Shown here piece by piece: positions 49,650-61,981 of a DNA stretch of 64,000 bases. The stretch is taken from assembly GCA_023078555.1 (NCBI GenBank), contig JALAAN010000010.1, positions 372,001-436,000 on the forward strand, read 5' to 3'. The notes below the pieces were generated by a model. The model was not told where the DNA came from, did no database searches, and was given only the letters and a program-made list of their open reading frames with translations. The stretch comes from Ulva prolifera. Taxonomy: Eukaryota > Chlorophyta > Ulvophyceae > Ulvales > Ulvaceae. A program made the position numbers and the translations under genes. Position 1 is the stretch's first letter; each line of letters begins with the position of its first letter.

Positions 49650-52389
49650 TCCCAACCTCACGTTAGGGGCTGAATCTTTGCACATGATGCTATCTATGTC
49701 AAATTAATGTGATGTGAGGGTTTGGAGGCAATCAAGTGATAAGTCAGGGCTAGGGCTGCTATCAATGTTGAAATGGCAGCTGGCTCCCATGCCACTCATG
49801 CAAAAATCTCGCGCCTCACAAAAACATGTTCCCAACCTCACGTTAGGGGCTGAATCTTTGCACATGATGCTCTCTATGTCAAAGGAATGTGGTCTAGAAG
49901 TTTGGAGGCAATCAAGTGATAAGTCAGGGCTAGGGCGGCCATCAATGTTGAAATGGCAGCGTGCTCCCATGCCACTCATGCAGAAATCCCGCGCCTCACA
50001 AAAACATGTTCACAACATCACGTTAGGGGCTGAATCTTTGCACATGATGCTATCTATGTCAAATTAATGTGATGTGAGGGTTTGGAGGCAATCAAGTGAT
50101 AACTCAGGGCTAGGGCTGCTTTAAATGTTGAAATGGCAGCGTGCTCCCAAGCCACTCATGCAGAAATCTCGTACCTCACAAAAACAGGTTCCCATCCTCA
50201 CCTTAGGGGCTGAATCTTTGCACATGATGCTCTCTATGTCAAAGGAATGTGGTGTAGAAGTTTGGAGGCAATCAAGTGATAAATCAGGGCTAGGGCTGCT
50301 ATCAATGTTGAAATGGCAGCGCGCTCTCCCGCCACTCATGCAGAAATCCCGCGCCTCACAAAAACAGGTTCCCAACCTCACGTTAGGGGCTGAATCTTTG
50401 CACATGATACTCTCTATGTCACAGGAATGTGGTCTAGAAGTTTGGAGGCAATCAAGTGATAAGTCAGGGCAAGGGCTCCTATCAATGTTGAAATGGCAGC
50501 GCGCTCTCCCGCCACTCATGCAGAAATCTCGCCCTCACAAAAACAGGTTCCCAACCTCACGTTAGGGGCTGAATCTTTGCACATGATGCTCTCTATGTCA
50601 AAGGAATGTGGTCTAGAAGTTTGGAGGCAATCAAGTGACAAGTCAGGGCAAGGGTTGCTATCAATGTTGAAATGGCAGCGCGCTCTCCCGCCCCTCATGC
50701 AGAAATCTCGCCCTCACAAAAACAGGTTCCCAACCTCACGTTCGGGGCTGAATCTTTGCACATGATGCTCTCTATGTCAAAGGAATGTGGTGTAGAAGTT
50801 TGGAGGCAATCAAGTGATAAGTCAGGGCTAGGGCTGCTATCAATGTTGAAATGGCAGCACGCTCTCCCGCCACTCATGCAGAAATCTCGCCCTCGCAAAA
50901 ACAGGTTCCCAACCTCACGTTAGGGGCTGAATCTTTGCACATGATGCTATCTATGTCAAATTAATGTGATGTGAGGGTTTGGAGGCAATCAAGTGATAAC
51001 TCAGGGCTAGGGCTGCTTTAAATGTTGAAATGGCAGCGTGCTCCCAAGCCACTCATGCAGAAATCTCGCACCTCACAAAAACAGGTTCCCATCCTCACCT
51101 TAGGGGCTGAATCTTTGCACATGATGCTCTCTATGTCAAAGGAATGTGGTGTAGAAGTTTGGAGGCAATCAAGTGATAAGTCAGGGCTAGGGCTGCTATC
51201 AATGTTGAAATGGCAGCACGCTCTCCCGCCACTCATGCAGAAATCTCGCCCTCGCAAAAACAGGTTCCCAACCTCACGTTAGGGGCTGAATCTTTGCACA
51301 TGATGCTATCTATGTCAAATTAATGTGATGTGAGGGTTTGGAGGCAATCAAGTGATAACTCAGGGCAAGGGTTGCTATCAATGTTGAAAAGGCAGCGCGC
51401 TCTCCCGCCACTCATGCAGAAATCCCGCGCCTCACAAAAACAGGTTCCCAACCTCACGTTAGGGGCTGAATCTTTGCACATGATGCTCTCTTTGTCAAAG
51501 GAATGTGGTCTAGAAGTTTGGAGGCAATCAAGTGATAAGTCAGGGCAAGGGTTGCTATCAATGTTGAAAAGGCAGCGCGCTCTCCCGCCCCTCATGCAGA
51601 AATCCCGCGCCTCACAAAAACAGGTTCCCAACCTCACGTTTGGGGCTGAATCTTTGCACATGATACTCTCTATGTCAAAGGAATGTGGTGTAGAAGTTTG
51701 GAGGCAATCAAGTGATAAGTCAGGGCAAGGGCTGCTATCAATGTTGAAAAGGTAGCGCTCTCTCCCGCCCCTCATGCAGAAATCTCGCCCTCACAAAAAC
51801 AGGTTCCCAACCTCACGTTAGGGGCTGAATCTTTGCACATGATGCTCTCTATGTCAAAGGAATGTGCTCTAGAAGTTTGGAGGCAATCAAGTGATAAGTC
51901 AGGGCTAGGGCTGCTATCAATGTTGAAATGGCAGCGTGCTCCCATGCCCCTCATGCAGAAATCTCGCCCTCACAAAAACAGGTTCCCAACCTCACGTTCG
52001 GGGCTGAATCTTTGCACATGATGCTCTCTATGTCAAAGGAATGTGGTGTAGAAGTTTGGAGGCAATCAAGTGATAAGTCAGGGCTAGGGCTGCTATCAAT
52101 GTTGAAATGGCAGCGCGCTCTCCCGCCACTCATGCAGAAATCCCGCGCCTCACAAAAACAGGTTCCCAACCTCACGTTAGGGGCTGAATCTTTGCACATG
52201 ATGCTCTCTTTGTCAAAGGAATGTGGTCTAGAAGTTTGGAGGCAATCAAGTGATAAGTCAGGGCAAGGGTTGCTATCAATGTTGAAAAGGCAGCGCGCTC
52301 TCCCGCCCCTCATGCAGAAATCCCGCGCCTCACAAAAACAGGTTCCCAACCTCACGTTAGGGGCTGAATCTTTGCACATGATGCTCTCT
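49650..52389. repeat. 2.7-kb segment, second copy of 42,285-45,024
   Basis: This copy lacks the one-base indels of its partner and keeps regular 179/180-bp spacing. The contrast suggests either that the first copy is older or that its sequence is less well resolved. Confidence 0.85.
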
Positions 52390-53849
52390 ATGTCAAAGGA
52401 ATGTGGTCTAGAAGTTTGGAGGCAATCAAGTGACAAGTCAGGGCAAGGGCTGCTATCAATGTTGAAATGGCAGCGCGCTCTCCCGCCACTCATGCAGAAA
52501 TCCCGCGCTTCACAAAAACAGGTTCCCAACCTCACGTTTGGGGCTGAATCTTTGCACATGATACTCTCTATGTCAAAGGAATGTGGTGTAGAAGTTTGGA
52601 GGCAATCAAGTGATAAGTCAGGGCAAGGGCTGCTATCAATGTTGAAAAGGCAGCGCTCTCTCCCGCCCCTCATGCAGAAATCTCGCCCTCACAAAAACAG
52701 GTTCCCAACCTCACGTTAGGGGCTGAATCTTTGCACATGATGCTCTCTATGTCAAAGGAATGTGGTCTAGAAGTTTGGAGGCAATCAAGTGACAAGTCAG
52801 GGCAAGGGTTGCTATCAATGTTGAAATGGCAGCGCGCTCTCCCGCCCCTCATGCAGAAATCTCGCCCTCACAAAAACAGGTTCCCAACCTCACGTTCGGG
52901 GCTGAATCTTTGCACATGATGCTCTCTATGTCAAAGGAATGTGGTGTAGAAGTTTGGAGGCAATCAAGTGATAAGTCAGGGCTAGGGCTGCTATCAATGT
53001 TGAAATGGCAGCACGCTCTCCCGCCACTCATGCAGAAATCTCGCCCTCGCAAAAACAGGTTCCCAACCTCACGTTAGGGGCTGAATCTTTGCACATGATG
53101 CTATCTATGTCAAATTAATGTGATGTGAGGGTTTGGAGGCAATCAAGTGATAAGTCAGGGCTAGGGCTGCTTTAAATGTTGAAATGGCAGCGTGCTCCCA
53201 TGCCACTCATGCAGAAATCCCGCGCCTCACAAAAACATGTTCACAACATCACGTTAGGGGCTGAATCTTTGCACATGATGCTCTCTATGTCAAAGGAATG
53301 TGGTCTAGAAGTTTGGAGGCAATCAAGTGATAAGTCAGGGCTAGGGCTGCTATCAATGTTGAAATGGCAGCGTGCTCCCATGCCCCTCATGCAGAAATCT
53401 CGCCCTCACAAAAACAGGTTCCCAACCTCACGTTCGGGGCTGAATCTTTGCACATGATGCTCTCTATGTCAAAGGAATGTGGTGTAGAAGTTTGGAGGCA
53501 ATCAAGTGATAAGTCAGGGCTAGGGCTGCTATCAATGTTGAAATGGCAGCGTGCTCCCATGCCCCTCATGCAGAAATCCCGCGCCTCACAAAAACATGTT
53601 CACAACATCACGTTAGGGGCTGAATCTTTGCACATGATGCTCTCTATGTCAAAGGAATGTGGTCTAGAAGTTTGGAGGCAATCAAGTGATAAGTCAGGGC
53701 TAGGGCTGCTATCAATGTTGAAATGGCAGCGTGCTCCCATGCCCCTCATGCAGAAATCTCGCCCTCGCAAAAACAGGTTCCCAACCTCACGTTAGGGGCT
53801 GAATCTTTGCACATGATGCTATCTATGTCAAATTAATGTGATGTGAGGG

Positions 53850-54920
53850 TTTGGAGGCAATCAAGTGATAACTCAGGGCTAGGGCTGCTTTAAATGTTGA
53901 AATGGCAGCGTGCTCCCATGCCACTCATGCAGAAATCTCGCACCTCACAAAAACAGGTTCCCAACCTCACCTTAGGGGCTGAATCTTTGCACATGATGCT
54001 CTCTATGTCAAAGGAATGTGGTGTAGAAGTTTGGAGGCAATCAAGTGATAAATCAGGGCTAGGGCTGCTATCAATGTTGAAATGGCAGCGCGCTCTCCCG
54101 CCACTCATGCAGAAATCCCGCGCCTCACAAAAACAGGTTCCCAACCTCACGTTAGGGGCTGAATCTTTGCACATGATGCTCTCTTTGTCAAAGGAATGTG
54201 GTCTAGAAGTTTGGAGGCAATCAAGTGATAAGTCAGGGCAAGGGTTGCTATCAATGTTGAAAAGGCAGCGCGCTCTCCCGCCCCTCATGCAGAAATCCCG
54301 CGCCTCACAAAAACAGGTTCCCAACCTCACGTTTGGGGCTGAATCTTTGCACATGATACTCTCTATGTCAAAGGAATGTGGTGTAGAAGTTTGGAGGCAA
54401 TCAAGTGATAAGTCAGGGCTAGGGCTGCTTTAAATGTTGAAATGGCAGCGTGCTCCCATGCCACTCATGCAGAAATCTCGCACCTCACAAAAACAGGTTC
54501 CCAACCTCACCTTAGGGGCTGAATCTTTGCACATGATGCTCTCTATGTCAAAGGAATGTGGTGTAGAAGTTTGGAGGCAATCAAGTGATAAGTCAGGGCT
54601 AGGGCTGCTATCAATGTTGAAATGGCAGCGCGCTCTCCCGCCCCTCATGCAGAAATCTCGCCCTCACAAAAACAGGTTCCCAACCTCACGTTAGGGGCTG
54701 AATCTTTGCACATGATGCTCTCTATGTCAAAGGAATGTGGTGTAGAAGTTTGGAGGCAATCAAGTGATAAGTCAGGGCTAGGGCTGCCATCAATGTTGAA
54801 ATGGCAGCGTGCTCCCATGCCACTCATGCAGAAATCCCGCGCCTCACAAAAACATGTTCCCAACATCACGTTAGGGGCTGAATCTTTGCACATGATGCTC
54901 TCTATGTCAAAGGAATGTGG
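53850..54920. repeat. 1.1-kb segment duplicated near 56,364-57,434
   Basis: Offset is 2,514 (14 monomers minus six bases). Frames at 53,894, 54,434 and 54,622 recur at 56,408, 56,948 and 57,136 with few changes (aacctcacg to aacatcacg near 57,197). The 179-codon frame also recurs at 47,248 (offset 6,646). It contains a chimeric monomer with an ordinary front and gataagtcagg followed by the S-type tttaaatg end near 54,430. Confidence 0.82.
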
Positions 54921-57900
54921 TCTAGAAGTTTGGAGGCAATCAAGTGATAAGTCAGGGCTAGGGCTGCTATCAATGTTGAAATGGCAGCGTGCTCCCATGC
55001 CCCTCATGCAGAAATCTCGCCCTCACAAAAACAGGTTCCCAACCTCACGTTCGGGGCTGAATCTTTGCACATGATGCTCTCTATGTCAAAGGAATGTGGT
55101 GTAGAAGTTTGGAGGCAATCAAGTGATAAGTCAGGGCTAGGGCTGCTATCAATGTTGAAATGGCAGCGTGCTCCCATGCCCCTCATGCAGAAATCCCGCG
55201 CCTCACAAAAACATGTTCCCAACCTCACGTTAGGGGCTGAATCTTTGCACATGATACTCTCTATGTCACAGGAATGTGGTCTAGAAGTTTGGAGGCAATC
55301 AAGTGATAAGTCAGGGCAAGGGCTCCTATCAATGTTGAAATGGCAGCGCGCTCTCCCGCCACTCATGCAGAAATCTCGCCCTCACAAAAACAGGTTCCCA
55401 ACCTCACGTTAGGGGCTGAATCTTTGCACATGATGCTCTCTATGTCAAAGGAATGTGGTCTAGAAGTTTGGAGGCAATCAAGTGACAAGTCAGGGCAAGG
55501 GTTGCTATCAATGTTGAAATGGCAGCACGCTCTCCCGCCACTCATGCAGAAATCTCGCCCTCGCAAAAACAGGTTCCCAACCTCACGTTAGGGGCTGAAT
55601 CTTTGCACATGATGCTATCTATGTCAAATTAATGTGATGTGAGGGTTTGGAGGCAATCAAGTGATAACTCAGGGCTAGGGCTGCTTTAAATGTTGAAATG
55701 GCAGCGTGCTCCCATGCCACTCATGCAGAAATCTCGCACCTCACAAAAACAGGTTCCCATCCTCACCTTAGGGGCTGAATCTTTGCACATGATGCTCTCT
55801 ATGTCAAAGGAATGTGGTGTAGAAGTTTGGAGGCAATCAAGTGATAAGTCAGGGCTAGGGCTGCTATCAATGTTGAAATGGCAGCACGCTCTCCCGCCAC
55901 TCATGCAGAAATCTCGCCCTCGCAAAAACAGGTTCCCAACCTCACGTTAGGGGCTGAATCTTTGCACATGATGCTATCTATGTCAAATTAATGTGATGTG
56001 AGGGTTTGGAGGCAATCAAGTGATAACTCAGGGCTAGGGCTGCTTTAAATGTTGAAATGGCAGCGTGCTCCCAAGCCACTCATGCAGAAATCTCGCACGT
56101 CACAAAAACAGGTTCCCATCCTCACCTTAGGGGCTGAATCTTTGCACATGATGCTCTCTATGTCAAAGGAATGTGGTGTAGAAGTTTGGAGGCAATCAAG
56201 TGATAAGTCAGGGCTAGGGCTGCTATCAATGTTGAAATGGCAGCACGCTCTCCCGCCACTCATGCAGAAATCTCGCCCTCGCAAAAACAGGTTCCCAACC
56301 TCACGTTAGGGGCTGAATCTTTGCACATGATGCTATCTATGTCAAATTAATGTGATGTGAGGGTTTGGAGGCAATCAAGTGATAACTCAGGGCTAGGGCT
56401 GCTTTAAATGTTGAAATGGCAGCGTGCTCCCATGCCACTCATGCAGAAATCTCGCACCTCACAAAAACAGGTTCCCAACCTCACCTTAGGGGCTGAATCT
56501 TTGCACATGATGCTCTCTATGTCAAAGGAATGTGGTGTAGAAGTTTGGAGGCAATCAAGTGATAAATCAGGGCTAGGGCTGCTATCAATGTTGAAATGGC
56601 AGCGCGCTCTCCCGCCACTCATGCAGAAATCCCGCGCCTCACAAAAACAGGTTCCCAACCTCACGTTAGGGGCTGAATCTTTGCACATGATGCTCTCTTT
56701 GTCAAAGGAATGTGGTCTAGAAGTTTGGAGGCAATCAAGTGATAAGTCAGGGCAAGGGTTGCTATCAATGTTGAAAAGGCAGCGCGCTCTCCCGCCCCTC
56801 ATGCAGAAATCCCGCGCCTCACAAAAACAGGTTCCCAACCTCACGTTTGGGGCTGAATCTTTGCACATGATACTCTCTATGTCAAAGGAATGTGGTGTAG
56901 AAGTTTGGAGGCAATCAAGTGATAAGTCAGGGCTAGGGCTGCTTTAAATGTTGAAATGGCAGCGTGCTCCCATGCCACTCATGCAGAAATCTCGCACCTC
57001 ACAAAAACAGGTTCCCAACCTCACCTTAGGGGCTGAATCTTTGCACATGATGCTCTCTATGTCAAAGGAATGTGGTGTAGAAGTTTGGAGGCAATCAAGT
57101 GATAAGTCAGGGCTAGGGCTGCTATCAATGTTGAAATGGCAGCGCGCTCTCCCGCCCCTCATGCAGAAATCTCGCCCTCACAAAAACAGGTTCCCAACAT
57201 CACGTTAGGGGCTGAATCTTTGCACATGATGCTCTCTATGTCAAAGGAATGTGGTGTAGAAGTTTGGAGGCAATCAAGTGATAAGTCAGGGCTAGGGCTG
57301 CCATCAATGTTGAAATGGCAGCGTGCTCCCATGCCACTCATGCAGAAATCCCGCGCCTCACAAAAACATGTTCCCAACATCACGTTAGGGGCTGAATCTT
57401 TGCACATGATGCTCTCTATGTCAAAGGAATGTGCTCTAGAAGTTTGGAGGCAATCAAGTGATAAGTCAGGGCTAGGGCTGCTATCAATGTTGAAATGGCA
57501 GCGTGCTCCCATGCCCCTCATGCAGAAATCTCGCCCTCACAAAAACAGGTTCCAAACCTCACGTTCGGGGCTGAATCTTTGCACATGATGCTCTCTATGT
57601 CAAAGGAATGTGGTGTAGAAGTTTGGAGGCAATCAAGTGATAAGTCAGGCCTAGGGCTGCTATCAATGTTGAAATGGCAGCGCGCTCTCCCGCCACTCAT
57701 GCAGAAATCCCGCGCCTCACAAAAACAGGTTCCCAACCTCACGTTAGGGGCTGAATCTTTGCACATGATGCTCTCTTTGTCAAAGGAATGTGGTCTAGAA
57801 GTTTGGAGGCAATCAAGTGATAAGTCAGGGCAAGGGTTGCTATCAATGTTGAAAAGGCAGCGCGCTCTCCCGCCCCTCATGCAGAAATCCCGCGCCTCAC

Positions 57901-58512
57901 AAAAACAGGTTCCCAACCTCACGTTAGGGGCTGAATCTTTGCACATGATGCTCTCTATGTCAAAGGAATGTGGTCTAGAAGTTTAGAGGCAATCAAGTGA
58001 CAAGTCAGGGCAAGGGCTGCTATCAATGTTGAAATGGCAGCGCGCTCTCCCGCCACTCATGCAGAAATCCCGCGCTTCACAAAAACAGGTTCCCAACCTC
58101 ACGTTAGGGGCTGAATCTTTGCACATGATACTCTCTATGTCACATGAATGTGGTCTAGAAGTTTGGAGGCAATCAAGTGATAAGTCAGGGCAAGGGCTCC
58201 TATCAATGTTGAAATGGCAGCGCGCTCTCCCGCCACTCATGCAGAAATCTCGCCCTCACAAAAACAGGTTCCCAACCTCACGTTAAGGGCTGAATCTTTG
58301 CACATGATGCTATCTATGTCAAATTAATGTGATGTGAGGGTTTGGAGGCAATCAAGTGATAACTCAGGGCTAGGGCTGCTTTAAATGTTGAAATGGCAGC
58401 AAGCTCCCATGCCACTCATGCAGAAATCTCGCACCTCACAAAAACAGGTTCCCAACCTCACCTTAGGGGCTGAATCTTTGCACATGATGCTCTCTATGTC
58501 AAAGGAATGTGG

Positions 58513-61500
58513 TGTAGAAGTTTGGAGGCAATCAAGTGATAAGTCAGGGCTAGGGCTGCTATCAATGATGAAATGGCAGCGCGCTCTCCCGCCACTCATG
58601 CAGAAATCCCGCGCCTCACAAAAACAGGTTCCCAACCTCACGTTAGGGGCTGAATCTTTGCACATGATGCTCTCTTTGTCAAAGGAATGTGGTCTAGAAA
58701 TTTGGAGGCAATCAAGTGATAAGTCAGGGCTAGGGCTGCTATCAATGTTGAAATGTCAGCTGGCTCCCATGCCACTCATGCAAAAATCTCGCGCCTCACA
58801 AAAACATGTTCCCAACCTCATTTTTGAGGCTGAATCTTTGCACATGATGCTCTCTATGTCACAGGAATGTGGTCTAGAAGTTTGGAGGCAATCAAGTGAC
58901 AAGTCAGGGCAAGCGCTCCTATCAATGTTGAAATGGCAGCGCGCTCTCCCGCCACTCATGCAGAAATCTCGCCCTCACAAAAACAGGTTCCCAACCTCAC
59001 GTTAAGGGCTGAATCTTTGCACATGATGCTATCTATGTCAAATTAATGTGATGTGAGGGTTTGGAGGCAATCAAGTGATAACTCAGGGCTAGGGCTGCTT
59101 TAAATGTTGAAATGGCAGCAAGCTCCCATGCCACTCATGCAGAAATCTCGCACCTCACAAAAACAGATTCCCAACCTCACCTTAGGGGCTGAATCTTTGC
59201 ACATGATGCTCTCTATGTCAAAGGAATGTGGTGTAGAAGTTTGGAGGCAATCAAGTGATAAGTCAGGGCAAGGGCTGCTATCAATGTTGAAATGGCAGCG
59301 CGCTCTCCCGCCACTCATGCAGAAATCCCGCGCTTCACAAAAACAGGTTCCCAACCTCACGTTAGGGGCTGAATCTTTGCACATGATGCTCTCTTTGTCA
59401 AAGGAATGTGGTCTAGAAGTTTGGAGGCAATCAAGTGATAAGTCAGGGCAAGGGTTGCTATCAATGTTGAAAAGGCAGCGCGCTCTCCCGCCCCTCATGC
59501 AGAAATCCCGCGCCTCACAAAAACAGGTTCCCAACCTCACGTTTGGGGCTGAATCTTTGCACATGATACTCTCTATGTCAAAGGAATGTGGTGTAGAAGT
59601 TTGGAGGCAATCAAGTGATAAGTCACGGCAAGGGTTGCTATCAATGTTGAAAAGGCAGCGCACTCTCCCGCCCCTCATGCAGAAATCCCGCGCCTCACAA
59701 AAACAGGTTCCCAACCTCACGTTTGGGGCTGAATCTTTGCACATGATACTCTCTATGTCAAAGGAATGTCATGTAGAAGTTTGGAGGCAATCAAGTGATA
59801 AGTCAGGGCTAGGGCTGCTATCAATGTTGAAATGGCAGCGTGCTCCCAAGCCACTCATGCAGAAATCTCGCCCTCGCAAAAACAGGTTCCCAACCTCACG
59901 TTAGGGGCTGAATCTTTGCACATGATGCTATCTATGTCAAATTAATGTGATGTGAGGGTTTGGAGGCAATCAAGTGATAACTCAGGGCTAGGGCTGCTTT
60001 AAATGTTGAAATGGCAGCGTGCTCCCAAGCCACTCATGCAGAAATCCCGCGCTTCACAAAAACAGGTTCCCAACCTCACGTTAGGGGCTGAATCTTTGCA
60101 CATGATGCTCTCTTTGTCAAAGGAATGTGGTCTAGAAGTTTGGAGGCAATCAAGTGATAAGTCAGGGCTAGGGCTGCTTTAAATGTTGGAATGGCAGCGT
60201 GCTCCCAAGCCACTCATGCAGAAATCTCGCACCTCACAAAAACAGGTTCCCATCCTCACCTTAGGGGCTGAATCTTTGCACATGATGCTCTCTATGTCAA
60301 AGGAATGTGGTGTAGAAGTTTGGAGGCAATCAAGTGATAAGTCAGGGCTAGGGCTGCTATCAATGTTGAAATGGCAGCACGCTCTCCCGCCACTCATGCA
60401 GAAATCTCGCCCTCGCAAAAACAGGTTCCCAACCTCACGTTAGGGGCTGAATCTTTGCACATGATGCTATCTATGTCAAATTAATGTGATGTGAGGGTTT
60501 GGAGGCAATCAAGTGATAACTCAGGGCTAGGGCTGCTTTAAATGTTGAAATGGCAGCGTGCTCCCATGCCACTCATGCAGAAATCTCGCACCTCACAAAA
60601 ACAGGTTCCCAACCTCACCTTAGGGGCTGAATCTTTGCACATGATGCTCTCTATGTCAAAGGAATGTGGTGTAGAAGTTTGGAGGCAATCAAGTGATAAG
60701 TCAGGGCTAGGGCTGCTATCAATGTTGAAATGGCAGCGCGCTCTCCCGCCACTCATGCAGAAATCCCGCGCCTCACAAAAACAGGTTCCCAACCTCACGT
60801 TAGGGGCTGAATCTTTGCACATGATGCTCTCTTTGTCAAAGGAATGTGGTCTAGAAGTTTGGAGGCAATCAAGTGATAACTCAGGGCTAGGGCTGCTTTA
60901 AATGTTGAAATGGCAGCGTGCTCCCATGCCACTCATGCAGAAATCTCGCACCTCACAAAAACAGGTTCCCAACCTCACCTTCGGGGCTGAATCTTTGCAC
61001 ATGATGCTCTCTATGTCAAAGGAATGTGGTGTAGAAGTTTGGAGGCAATCAAGTGATAAGTCAGGGCTAGGGCTGCTATCAATGTTGAAATGGCAGCGCG
61101 CTCTCCCGCCACTCATGCAGAAATCCCGCGCCTCACAAAAACAGGTTCCCAACCTCACGTTAGGGGCTGAATCTTTGCACATGATGCTCTCTTTGTCAAA
61201 GGAATGTGGTCTAGAAGTTTGGAGGCAATCAAGTGATAACTCAGGGCTAGGGCTGCTTTAAATGTTGAAATGGCAGCGTGCTCCCATGCCACTCATGCAG
61301 AAATCTCGCACCTCACAAAAACAGGTTCCCAACCTCACCTTCGGGGCTGAATCTTTGCACATGATGCTCTCTATGTCAAAGGAATGTGGTGTAGAAGTTT
61401 GGATGCAATCAAGTGATAAGTCAGGGCTAGGGCTGCTATCAATGTTGAAATGGCAGCGCGCTCTCCCGCCACTCATGCAGAAATCCCGCGCCTCACAAAA

Positions 61501-61929
61501 ACAGGTTCCCAACCTCACGTTAGGGGCTGAATCTTTGCACATGATGCTCTCTTTGTCAAAGGAATGTGGTCTAGAAGTTTGGAGGCAATCAAGTGATAAC
61601 TCAGGGCTAGGGCTGCTTTAAATGTTGAAATGGCAGCGTGCTCCCATGCCACTCATGCAGAAATCTCGCACCTCACAAAAACAGGTTCCCAACCTCACCT
61701 TCGGGGCTGAATCTTTGCACATGATGCTCTCTATGTCAAAGGAATGTGGTGTAGAAGTTTGGATGCAATCAAGTGATAAGTCAGGGCTAGGGCTGCTATC
61801 AATGTTGAAATGGCAGCGCGCTCTCCCGCCACTCATGCAGAAATCCCGCGCCTCACAAAAACAGGTTCCCAACCTCACGTTTGGGGCTGAATCTTTGCAC
61901 ATGATACTCTCTATGTCAAAGGAATGTCA
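58513..61929. repeat. 19-monomer unit, copy A (3,417 bp), enclosing the 360-bp dimer run
   Basis: This is the first copy of a tandem duplication at an offset of 3,417 (19 monomers minus three bases). Private variants shared with the second copy include gcaagcgctcc (58,912/62,329), cagattccc (59,165/62,582), gtcacggcaag (59,623/63,040), cagcgcactctc (near 59,657/63,074) and gttggaatgg (60,185/63,602). Copy A ends with the four 360-bp dimers. Confidence 0.9.
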
Positions 61930-61981
61930 TGTAGAAGTTTGGAGGCAATCAAGTGATAAGTCAGGGCTAGGGCTGCTATCA
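60542..61981. repeat. Four 360-bp dimers in exact tandem
   Basis: Units start at 60,542, 60,902, 61,262 and 61,622. Each is a T monomer followed by a monomer with ctctctttg, ggtctagaag and an S-type end (gataactcagg, tttaaatg). The last unit is incomplete in kind: its second monomer is replaced by one with cacgtttgggg and gtcatgtag. The first unit has caccttagggg, the other three caccttcgggg. Units one and two have ttggaggcaatc, units three and four ttggatgcaatc. Confidence 0.92.
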
